In this document: piece after piece, positions 42,101-54,100 of the stretch
How the letters are laid out: each line of letters opens with the position of its first letter
Numbering within the stretch: position 1 is the first letter of the stretch
DNA from: Gari tellinella
Lineage: Eukaryota > Mollusca > Bivalvia > Cardiida > Psammobiidae
Length of the DNA: 64,000 nucleotides
Assembly: GCA_922989275.2 (NCBI GenBank)
Contig: OV277869.1
Coordinates: 24,252,189 to 24,316,188 of the forward strand
Direction of reading: 5' to 3'
Notes under the pieces: model-generated
Seen by the model: only the letters and a program-made list of their open reading frames with translations
Database searches by the model: none
Told to the model about the DNA's origin: nothing
Position numbers and translations under genes: made by a program

Positions 42101-45100
42101 CAATACCTATGAAACTGGGAGAGTTTATGTATATTACCAAAGTTCTAATGTAAGTATATCATTATACAGTAAAACCTCTCTATTACAACCACTTATTTGT
42201 GTAAATTATTAAGTGTTTATGACAGGTGACTTAGCTTAAAGCAAGGTAACAGTAAAACAGAAAGCTCACTTTGCCTTTAAGCTGTCACTTGTCTTTTATA
42301 CAACCAATTACCCTTTGTTTTAGTGGTCGTAATAGAGAGGTTTTACTGTAATTAAAATGTTCTTTCTGCTTTTTAATTGAAATGAATTATTGTATTATCC
42401 AATCCTAATGCATCTTTTTTAACTTAAATAATTTTGGAAATTGTTCGATTTAATTGACCTTTCAGTCATAAATTATGCAACAAGGACAAGTTAGTTTGAG
42501 TCTTCATTGGTTAGCACTAGTCTCCACTGATTATGGACATATTATGTACAGTGAATTTGAAAAGAATATACAGTCAAACTTGCTCATGCGACCACGTGTA
42601 TTAAACGACCTTTGTGGTAAGCGGCCAGTTTGAATCGCGCCCGATCGGTTTTACTATATAAATTGAGTGTATTAAACGACTTTTGTCAAACGCGTCCAGC
42701 GACTGGTGTTTTTTCATCCCAAGCAACAAATTCCGTTTCATTAAACGACCGCCTCGGGATGAAAAGGTCATAATTGATCAATTATGTCCAAACATTGTGA
42801 CATCTTTTCACACTTATCCGAAATTAAGATCGGTGTTTCTCAAATTCATGAAAGGTGTGAAAATGTACGCAAAATCGAAAGTTCATTTTTACGGGAAACC
42901 TGGACAAACTCCGTCAAGCACGGAACTTAAGTAAATTGTTTTGAAATTGATTGCCGCTATGAATATTCTAATAGGAATCTAAAGGTTTGACATTTATTAC
43001 TTTGATTCCGTAGACCCTCTGCTGTTTTAATGGCGACTTCCTTTCAACGCCGGTTGGACAGCCATTTTTATTTTGAAGAATCCCCCATACGTCACGTATA
43101 CGAAACATGTGACTTTCTGTAGAGGGTGTGTCGGAAATCCCGTGTTTTACTGGTTGGTGTCTTGTAAACAAAGAAACCGTATTCCCGCCTTTTACGTCCG
43201 GGCTATACCGAATAATAACGAGTGAACAAAAATAGATGTTTGCCTTACTTTGTACTCTTTCGCGCATGCTCCGTCTCCCATTTTTTGGGGGAATACTTGC
43301 TAACATAGGAACCAATTTCCGAAAATCTTTAAATAGTAACAACGATCGTATTCCTGAAGAATCATGTCAATTTCTCGGCAAATTAACGCACATGGTATCT
43401 GTTAATTTGACATTGAAATAGCGAAGCGTATATCAGCGTTTTTATGGTGCTATCGATAAATCTGAATCTGAATGTATACGTCGTAGACACCAAAAATGGC
43501 TTTCACACGACGGATAAATTCGTACATACATGTATGTCGACGTATTTATGCAATTACGGATAAAAAATCGATTGATATTAAAATGTAAAAAGGGTAAGTT
43601 CAACTGTATGAATTATATCAAGTTATTCAATTCAGATTAAGGACGAAAAAAATAACAACCCAAATCAATCATGTTGTATTCAGCGGCCGTTTTATTCAGC
43701 GACCACTTTTGAGCCGTCCCTTGGGTGGTCGTTTAATACAAGTTTGACTGTATGTAAATATGTAAAGAAGTTGTCACGGAATATATCAGCAATAACTTAA
43801 TAGGATAAAAGTTTATTTTCGTTTAAAGTAGCCTGTCTTATTTAACTATGTTTTTATTGACTGACAGGTCATTAATAATGGATAACAGAATGTCTAGGTG
43901 AAGGGAGATAATGGCAGCTAAATTACCTGAGTTTCCTATTAAAGAATCTTGTCCCTTTATTTCCTGAAATTTGATTCGTCCTCTCTGTAATATAAATAAT
44001 TTTCAATTACATGAGAATCTTGGTAAAAAAGCACATGAGGAATTGCTTCGAATTGGTTATAAGAATGGTATATTTTCTCTTCCTACAGCATCAATTTAAC
44101 CGTAAAAATAAGGATGTTCTTGACGGCCATCATTCCCGGTCAAGATTTGGTCTGTCTCTGGCTGCCATAGGTGACATTGACAATGACGGATACCCAGGTA
44201 AACAATCACAATTGTGGTTTAACCTTTTACTCCATAGCATGTTTCTAGTATTGAAGATATGTGACCACTTAAAGCAAGTTGAATGTAAAGCAGAATGTGC
44301 CTTAAGGCACATTCTGCTTTACTTTCAGCCTGCTTAAAGCTACCATCTGCTCAGCTAGAATATAGAAACTATTTCTTATAATACATTATTCATGATTATA
44401 TAGATTAGAAATATTATCTTCGGTGAAGGAATAATGTTAAAATGCTTGTATTATGGAGTAACAGGTTAATACTATTAGATTTGTTTAAGGACTTAGAACA
44501 AAACAATGTTTTAGGACCATCCCAAAGTCTTCGAGTTTTAGAGGTTGAGTTTTGCAGATGTGACTCTGTATTTAAAACTTAGATGCACACCTTTTGATCT
44601 CTATTACAGATATTGCTATTGGTGCACCTTACGGAGGCGAGGACGGCCGGGGAGTGGTCTACATCTACCATGGCTCAATGAAGGGAATTATCACTGATGT
44701 CCAACAGGTATACTTAGGCAACAAGAGATCTTGCAATACTTTAAACCTTTGAACCTAGTCACACATATGCACACCCTTTGCAAACAATATACCAGTGAAG
44801 AGTACACTAATCTTAAATGTCCTATGAAAACAATGAAGACTCAGTTCAGAGGGTTCTTGAGCCCTCTGATCAGAATTTACAATGTTTGTATATTGCAATG
44901 TATTGACAAAAAACCAATCCTAAACAGTAAAAAATGGACTAGACTACATGTAAATTGAAAACTGTATTCATCCATTTGAAGTTGGAGAAAATAGTTAAAT
45001 ACCTTATGATAAGTATACAAGTTTGTGTAATACAAGCAGTATGATACTACTAATGGAGTGTACACTTGTCTTGTGCAAACAGTGTACACCCTGACACCCA

Positions 45101-48100
45101 ATATATATTGCAGAAAAACCCTAAATAGTGAAAAATGTACTCGATTTAATTGGAAACTTGAATTATCTATTTAAAGTTTCAGGGGTGAGTGAGTGATTGA
45201 TAAACGGTATGTTTGCTGGTGAAATGGACTGGGATAAAACTTCAGTTTAACCCTTTCACTATCAATGATGCCAAAATGCGTGTTTGCAAACAGTTTGGAA
45301 ATTTCTTCAGTCATACTGCCTTAAATTTAACTTTGAAACAATATTGCATACAACAATATTGAAGTAGACACCAATATGGCGGTGAATGGGTAAAATCTTA
45401 CAATAAATTTGATCGCAAAAGGGTTAAGATAGCAAGACTTTACTGTGTAACTTTTTATGCTTATGTTTTACAGGCCATTAAAGCTGAGAGTGTATTACAA
45501 GGCATTGAATCTTTCGGCTGGTCCATGTCAGGCGGGGTGGATATGGATGGCAACTTGTACCCAGACCTGCTCATTGGTGCTGAGGAGTCGAACAAAGCCT
45601 TCTTTTTAAAGTATGTATATATACTAAATAACTCTGTGCCATACTATGGCCTAGTGGTATAGTCACTGTGACTTACATCACTAAGCTATTCACCGCTGTG
45701 AGTTTGAATCCCAGTAGGGTCGTTCAGATTTTTCATGTGGGGAAGCCTTTCAGCTGGCTTGCGGAAGGTCAGTGGTTCTACCCGGTTGCCGATTTGTGCC
45801 TGAAACAGTGCATAAAGGACTTCTGGGGTCTTCCTCCACCTATAATTAGCTGGACGTCGCGATATGACTGAAATACTGTTGAAAATCAAAACAAATCAAA
45901 TCAAATCTGTGCCATACTAAAAGAGCATTCATTAGATTGGTAACAGCTTTACAGCAAGAAAAAGTAAAAGCAATGTTTGAATCTTGACAGGTGGATACTT
46001 AAAGCTGATTGAGATTAAAGCAGAAAGCTCCTGAAGAAGTTTTCTGCTTTACTTTCAGCCTGGTTTTAGCAACCACCCGTCTTGAACATTGCAAAGTAGA
46101 CCAAATTATGCATGATAAACGTTAAAACACTTTGCAATTTAGTTGTACTTCTATGGTAGTGAAAGGTTTAACCCTATTAGGTCATAAATACACCTTTTTA
46201 CACCTTTATTTTATTTTATCCATCCACTGAATAAAATAGTTCCAATTTGTCTTGAATAATTATGTCCATATGGAATAGTCTATATATACTAGAAGATTGT
46301 AGCTTTTAGCAGGCTAAAAGTAAAGCAGAATGTGCCATAAGGCACATTCTGCTTTACTTTCAACCTGCTGTAAGTGGTAACCTGTCCTTTAAACAAGAAG
46401 CAGGATATGGAGTAAAGGGTGAATTTGTTACTTTGTTTGAAATTGATGACAAGATTTGGATGGTTTATCATTACAGGAGTCGTGCAGTTGTGCGTGTGAC
46501 ACCAACTATCAACATCATTCCACAGAACATCACCTTGGAGTCTCAGAAGTGTGTCCTCAAGGACAAATCCAATGTCACTTGGTATATACAGCAATTACTA
46601 CAGTGCTCCCTCTCTACAATGACACCCAAAGATTGTGTGTGTTGTTCGGGTGGAGTCGTTGTACATAGGGAGGGAAATTGGCTTACCTTTGCAAACAGCT
46701 TGAATGCAGATCAGACGCCGCGTCAAACAGCGTCTGATCTGCATTCAAGCTGTTTGTCCCTCATCATTAAGTTTTTTCTGTCAAAATGTCCATCATGTAA
46801 TTTTGAGAAAAACAGCAGACGACAATTTTAAGCAGACAACATTGCAACCGTGAATAGGTTGGACATAATTGTCTTGTTTGGAGGAAGAGTGGCAAGGGTT
46901 GTTGTAAGGATGGAATCGCTGTTGGGAGGGAGTGCTGTATTACAACCTGTGTTTAACCCTTTCCCCAATAGAAGCGCCTTTTAGCGGATATGATTTATTC
47001 ATCCGCTGAAGAAAATAGTTCCAATTTAATCAGCAATGAATATGTATTATAGGGAATATTTTCTATATTATAGCACTTGATAGCTTAAAGCAGGCTGAAA
47101 GTAAAGCAGAATGCGCCCTAAGGCGCATTCTGCTTTACTTTCAACCTGCTTTAAGTAGTCACCTATCTTAAGTACTAGAAATAGGCTATCAGGTAAAGGG
47201 TTAAAAGAATCTAGCTGTCTGACCCCTTCTCCAATTATGTCATTCTGATTTAAACAATTGTCTTCTTTTTGATATATATTATTTGATGTAAAAAGTTTAA
47301 CTCTTGTTTTTGTCTCCCTTTCAGCTTGTCAGTAAACTACTGTATCCTGTATGACGGCGTTGGAGTCCCAGAAACACTTGAATTTAAGTTGTCATGGAAA
47401 CTGGATTCTTTGAAAAATGACTCTAGCAGAGTTTTCTATCTCAATTCGGAAGGATATCGAGAGGATTCAAAAATTGTAAAAGCGTACAAAGATAAACAGG
47501 ACTGTTACACAGCTTTTGCTTACATTAAGGTAGGTTATGGACCATGGCAGTTTGTAAGTTCTTTAATGACCACTTAAAACAGGTTGAAAGTAAAGCCATA
47601 CGGCTAAGCTACCATCTACTGGGATACAGGAAGTGTTTCTTCTGATGTATATATATAAATGAATTGGTAAACACAAGGAAAATGCAGTTGAATGTAGAGA
47701 ATTACAGTTTCTTTAAAGTATATTATGCAATGTGTTTTGATTTATTTCAATAGTTCATAACCTAATCAAACCGAATTCCTTAGCATATATAATTTGGCTC
47801 CAAACTGTTTGCTCCTAAAGGAGCTTTTTGTTTTACTGTCACCGTGCTTTAAGCAGTCACCTGTCATAAATACTTAGTAACTGACACAATTATGTGGTCG
47901 TAATAGAGAGGTTTTATTGTATATCCATATTACATGTTTTCATGTACATGATATCTGTTTTTCAGAACAATGTGAGAGACAAATTGACTCCAATCAGAGT
48001 GCACTACAAATTTGATATTGTTCAAAGTAGGAGGACAAAGCGGGAAGTTCCACCCATCCTGAACCAGCGTATACCAACGTTTGCAACAGCTGATGTAACT

Positions 48101-51100
48101 ATTTAATTCAGACTTTGTCGAATAACTATCATTATAAATCCCAGGGTTTCAATAGAAAAATCTTGCTCGATCTTATCAGGAAACCCCGAATCTTATTCAG
48201 GGCTACCATTTCTCTGGATTTTTCCGAAAAATCGGATTTTTTCTTAATATTTCCGGACCAACGGATTTTTCCCGAAATCTTCGGATTTCTGCTCTTACTT
48301 TAAAAATTTGAAAATTTATGCGTTTTTAACTTAGGAAACATTGATAAGGGTGTTAAACAGTTTAGATCCAGATCAGATGCCTGGTTACGCAGCATCTGAT
48401 CTGGATCCAAACTGTTTGCTTAATTATGTTAGTGTTATAGAGCCTGGCAGCGAAAAGTTTTATAGGTACGATTTCTAAAATGGTGCTTGAAAATTCGGAA
48501 ATTTGGTAGCCCTGATTATTATGTTTTATATATAAGGCCGTTAAAGGCTCGTCAAGTTACAGATACTTTAATGAGTGAAGCTAGATTTATCAATATTTTT
48601 ATTTCCAGAAAAAACAATTTGTGATTAACAATTAGGATTGTTGCTTTGAGACAATTCTGATGAGTAATCATGCGATAGGGTTTGGTGAAGTTAAAAGAAT
48701 AATTATTTCATCCTGGCAAGTCTTAGTTGAATAACATTAAAAAGTTTCAGATTAAAATTTCAAAGCAGAGGAAAGGATAAGAGTTCATTTTCAGTAAAAA
48801 CTTGATTCTAGGAAATCATGTCAGTTTGAACATACCCATATTTCAAAGTTAAAACGTGGCTTAGCCACGTTTTAACTTTGAAATATGAATATGTTTCACT
48901 TAAGCGAGGTTGACTTATCAAAATTCAACTTACGAAATACTGGTAAGATTGATTTAAGCGAGTTTGAAGTATCGAGTTCAGACTGTACTTTCGAAATTTG
49001 TTTCAAATGTAGAAGACATCTAAGAATAAAATTCTATGCCACCCTACCTACCTATACTCTTTCCCTACATAAAGTTCACCCTTTGTACCATTTCAGGCTA
49101 ACATTTCAAAAGAGTGTGGTCCTGATAATGTATGTTACCCAGATTTGTCAGTGGTTGCTTTAAGGTAAGTCAGAGTTATCTGCTCTTGGTGAGACTGGGG
49201 AACCAGTCCTACCAATTTTATACACCCGTTGAAAATTTGATGTGTTATGATGTGGCATTATCCATACTTCTGTCTGTTTGTGCATTCATCTGCTTGTCTG
49301 TCCAGATTTTTATGCAATAATTAAAACTACATTAAAACCTCTCAATTATGACCACTAAATTGTGTTAATTAGGTATTTAAGACAGGTAAGCTTAAAGCAA
49401 GGTGACAGAAAAACAGAAAGCTCCTAAAGAACTCAATTTGCCTTTCTTTTTAGTGGTCGTAGTAGAGAAGTTTTACTGTAGTTATTACTGATTTTAATTA
49501 TCTTGGAAGAATCTACCTAAGAAGTTTGGACAATTGTAAAGTAAACCTTTGGCCAAAACATCTCCAAATTTGGAAGAAATCAAACAAAAATGTTGGAAAT
49601 TATGCGATGAGAGGTGATAGGGTCAATGTATTGGTGCCTATGGAGATTTCACCCTAGGTGCTTAGCAAACTTTGAATAGTATATGTATCATGAGAAATTT
49701 TTTCTACATCCTAGCAGATGAAGGCTTAAAGCAGAATGTGCCATAATAGGGCGCATTCTGCTCTAGTTTCAACTTTCTTTAAGTGGTCACCTGTTTCCAA
49801 AACTAGAAACAGGCTATGGGGTAATGGGTTTATTTAGGTCTAATGTATTCATACTGAACATAAGTGATCAGTTCTGTTTATATTTCAGTTCTCAGAATAA
49901 ATACATAATGGGTGATAAAAAGAGAATTGAGTTGCTAGTCATGATTGAGAACAGAGGTGAGGACGCTTATGAGGCCATGGTGAACATAACATTCCCCAAA
50001 GGTGTTGAGTTCAAGAAAGTGGAAAATATTAAATCTGTAAGTATACTTGTGTGAGCCTTTGAAGTGTCGAGAATACTGTTACAGGGCTCCCTCCCTACAA
50101 TGGCCCTCCCAACAATGATTCCCTCCTTACATTGACCCTTGCCGCTGTTCCCCAAACAAGACATTTATGTCCAACCTTTTCATGACTGCAATATCCTATG
50201 CTTAAAACTGTCGTCTGTTGTTTTTCTTTCTCAAAGTTACATATTTGACATCTTGAGAGAAAAAGCATAATGACGAGTGACAAACAGCTTGAATCCAGAT
50301 CAGACGCCGCGTTACGCCGCGTCTGATCTGGATTCAAGCTGTTTGCAAATGTAAGCAAATTTCCCTCCCTATAATGACTCCCTCCGAACAACGCACATAT
50401 TTTTTGTCTCCCATTGGGTGTCATTGCAGAAAGGGAGCGCTGTATCTATACTTGTGTGAGCTGTGAGACAGTTTGTTTGTTGTTTGGCGACACAGATAGA
50501 GTTTTAAACAGTATGTTATCATTTTACAGGAACAGATACAATATTTCTCTTGATTATTTACCCTTTCACTCTCAGTGACGCTTTAAAGGGCGTTTGCAAA
50601 CAGTTTGGGTCCTGATCAGATTAGTCATGTGTTTATATAGGTCACTATATTGAATATTTGGTTATTTCAGGTGGTAACAATGTTTTGTTATCCAGAGACA
50701 CAAGATAGATTCTACATTGTTTGTGATCATTAGTCTTGTGTTTATATAGGTCACTATATTGAACATTTGTTATTTAAGGTGATAACAATGTTTTTTTATC
50801 CAGAGACACAAGATAGATTCTACATTGTTTGTGATTATTAGTCATGTGTTGATATTGGTCACTATATTGAACGTTTGGTTATTTCAGGTCATAACAATGT
50901 TTTGTTATCCAGAGACACAAGATAGATTCTACATTGTTTGTGATCTAGGCAATCCACTGCCAGCAGGAGCTAAGGTATGATGCATTACGTTGTGCATGCT
51001 TAAATCCATTCCCCCATAAATACATCTTTTTACGCCTTTAATTTATCCCTCCACTGAAGAAAATAATTTATACAGTTGTGAGTATTTAACATTACAAATA

Positions 51101-54100
51101 ATTTCTAAATCCTAGCAGCTGGTAGCTTAAAGTAGGCTGAAAGTTAAGCAGATTGCACCTTAAGGTGCATTTGCTTTATTTTCACCCTGCTTTAAGTATT
51201 AATAAGCCACCTATCTCCAAAATTAGAAACAGGCTATGGGGTAAAGGGTTAAACAAAGGTAGGGTGTGGTTGGGGGTGGGGCATTTTTTACCTGATTTTC
51301 AAATTTTCATAGCTTTTATCACAATGCAGCTTGGGATTGTTTTTCAGGTATCTGTGACCTTGACCTCTGACCTTGATTATTGGAAAACCTTATCTGGGCC
51401 ATATCTTTTCCACTATATCACAGTCCTAGGAACACCAAATTTCATGTTTTGATACGTCATATTATTGCTGAGAATGACATGCAATTTTCAGGAATCTGTG
51501 ACTTTGATTTTAATTTCAACATTGAGTTTTTGCTTTCTTTATGATATTTATGATACAAAATATTTCGGTATGTGAAATCAATGATAACCCTTCTACCGCT
51601 GAATAGGCATGAATAAAACTCCGCCTACTGTGTGAACAAACATTGTCTGAACAGTTGTATTTGCCAATAACATAACATAACCTTGACTAGCACAGGACAA
51701 GGACAAGTTTCCCACGAAAGAATGAAAACTCATGTCAAACATATCCTATAAGTCAACAATGAAGATCCTGACCAGAAAGCTCCTTTATGAGCTGTCTGAT
51801 CTGTGTCTTCACTGTTGTTTCTTTTATAAAGAAAACGCCCAAAACCCCAACAAATAACAAACTATAATATAATTTTATGCTTATAGCGGGTTAATCTTTT
51901 GAGACTCAACTGTATTCGATTCATTTTCAGACCAACTTTACCTTTGTTTCGGTACCTACCCAGGTGAATGGCTCTCTTCCCGAGCTGATCTATAAAGTTC
52001 GCGTAAACAGGTAGGTGGACGTTTGAAGGCTCATTCTATGGTCCCAATTATGCATATAAACACCGCCCCCCCAACATACACACACAGACAATATCTGCCC
52101 ATGTAAGATAACCTTTGACCTACCAATGCCATATGTGAAATCTCATTGAAGACCTTTGTTGTGACCACTCATTAGAATAGTTTTGAAATCATTTCTAGGC
52201 AGTTGTCACAGCATAGGATTTAACAGAGAAATTGTAGTAAATGTTTAGCTTACCTACTCTTATCTTGGAAAATGTTATGGTTGAGGACCCCTAATGAGAT
52301 CGGACCAAAATCGTTACCTACATATTTAGCATTTGACCATTCTCTTCAACTGTTCCCCTGTTCTGAACAATGCCTTCAGAACAGGCCGACAATTGTTCAT
52401 GGAGTATATATTGACCGACACTGGCCTGGGGCCCGTTTTACTAAACTACTTGCGCAAATTTTTTGCGTAAGTCAAAATCGTTTTACTCTTATTTTTGGAT
52501 CATAAACGTTTGCAAACAGCAAATAGCCAGATCAGAGGACGCGCTAAAAGCGCTTCCTCTGATCTGGCTATTTGCTGTTTGTAGCAAGTGATAATAACTA
52601 TTATAAATTAAAATTTAATATTTTGACTTACGCAAATAATTTGCGTAGTTGTTTAGTAAAACGGGCCCCAGGTCTTGTTATGGGTCCTCAACCTTAAGTG
52701 ACAACTTCTTAACTGCAGTGTTTTGTACATGCATTGCAATACTGTGAAAGCTCTTTATTACAACCACTAAAAAGAAGGCTAATTGATTGTATGAATGTTA
52801 GGTGACAGCTTAAAGAAAGGTTACAGTAAAACAGAAAGCTCCTAAAGGAGCTTTCTGTTTTACTGTCACCTTTGCTTTAGGCAGTCACCTGTCATAAACA
52901 CTCACTAATTCACACAGTTTAGTGGTTGTAGTAGAGAGGTTTTTACTGTACCTGCTAATGATTTGTTTCAGTTCTAACCCAGAGAAGTTTCCAAACCAAA
53001 CTATGAATAACATGTATGATGCCACAATTAGAATGGAGCAAAGTGCCGTCTTAAAAATTGGAGGGTAAGTTGGAAATGTGGTTAAGTTGACAAAATTGTA
53101 ATGTTTTACAGAAAATTTTAGTGTAAGTTTGAATAGTTGGCGGAGATGGTCGAGCTGTAGTGCGCTGCTTCTTAAATAAAGGGGTCATGAGTTAGAGTAT
53201 CTAACCTTTAACCACATAGTTTGATAATATTCTTTCTTCCTTATCCCCATAGCTTGTTTTCATGAGTATTGAAAAAAGATAGTTTCTTAAAGCAGACTGA
53301 GAGTAAAGCAGAAAGTACCTTAAAGAGGCTCGCAACCGGATTTAGCATTAAAAATAGTAATTTGTAAATATATGTCAAATGCTTATATAAATGGGTAAGA
53401 TTTAGTTTAGGATAATAAATTCTGTTAAAAAATGCATTTCAAAAAAAAAGAAAAGAAGAAGCTCTGGTGGGATTCAAACCCGTGACCCTCCATGCAGAGA
53501 CAAACATGAAAAATGAGGAGCGCTCTCTATATATATGGTAGCGAATTAACATACTTCACTGGTAGCGATTGATAGTACTTTATTCGGCTTGGGTTTATGT
53601 CTGAGCCCGTGTAGAGAAGCAACAACAACAACTATACCTTCAGCTGACGCTATAGAAAAACGATGGAAAAAATCTAAAAAAACTAAGATTCGGTGACGAT
53701 TCTTGAGACTTTTTTTGGACTGATCATATTTTTCTAATGTCAGAAGCCAAATAATGCCACAAATTTGCTTTTATTTGAGTATTTTATTTTATTTTGACAA
53801 GTACACCATCCGGTTGCGAGTCCCTTTAAGGAGCATTTAATTTACTTTAAGTCTGCTTTAAGCTGCTATCTGCTAGGATGTAGGAAATATTTCTTATGGT
53901 TCATATTCATGACTGTGTAAAGTTAAAGGAGTAAAATGGCATATTTATTTGATGATGGGTTTAACCGAAATTTAGTTCACTATTGCTGTAATTAGAATGA
54001 AAGCGTAATTTGAATGGTAGGTTAAGCACATGATCATCCTAAGCACATTTAACTTTTTACTCCATAGTTTTGAAGAGAGGTGACCATTTAAAGAGGCTCG

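Noticed and set aside
42683..43342. Frames of 83 and 124 residues inside fam-K as genes
   Set aside because: No recognisable domain, splice support or neighbour context; left as part of the element.
45647..45725. A functional tRNA gene
   Set aside because: A and B boxes are present, but the segment is the head of a SINE with a body, an A-rich tail and a target duplication, and I could not form a full cloverleaf by eye.
46433..46831. 132-residue open frame across exon 12
   Set aside because: It reads through the exon 12 donor into a fam-F element; the phase-consistent splice at 46581 is preferred.
21018..51452. Recurrent small proteins with KQVESKAECALRHILLYFQP-like sequence in many places
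   Set aside because: They are translations of the fam-A hairpin in whichever frame is open. They occur on both strands, have no shared start context and follow the DNA repeat.
53140..53215. Another tRNA-like SINE head (GATGGTCGAGCTGTAGTGCG)
   Set aside because: A faint A box-like phrase and TGAGTTAGAGTATC are present, but there is no body or tail; too weak to list.
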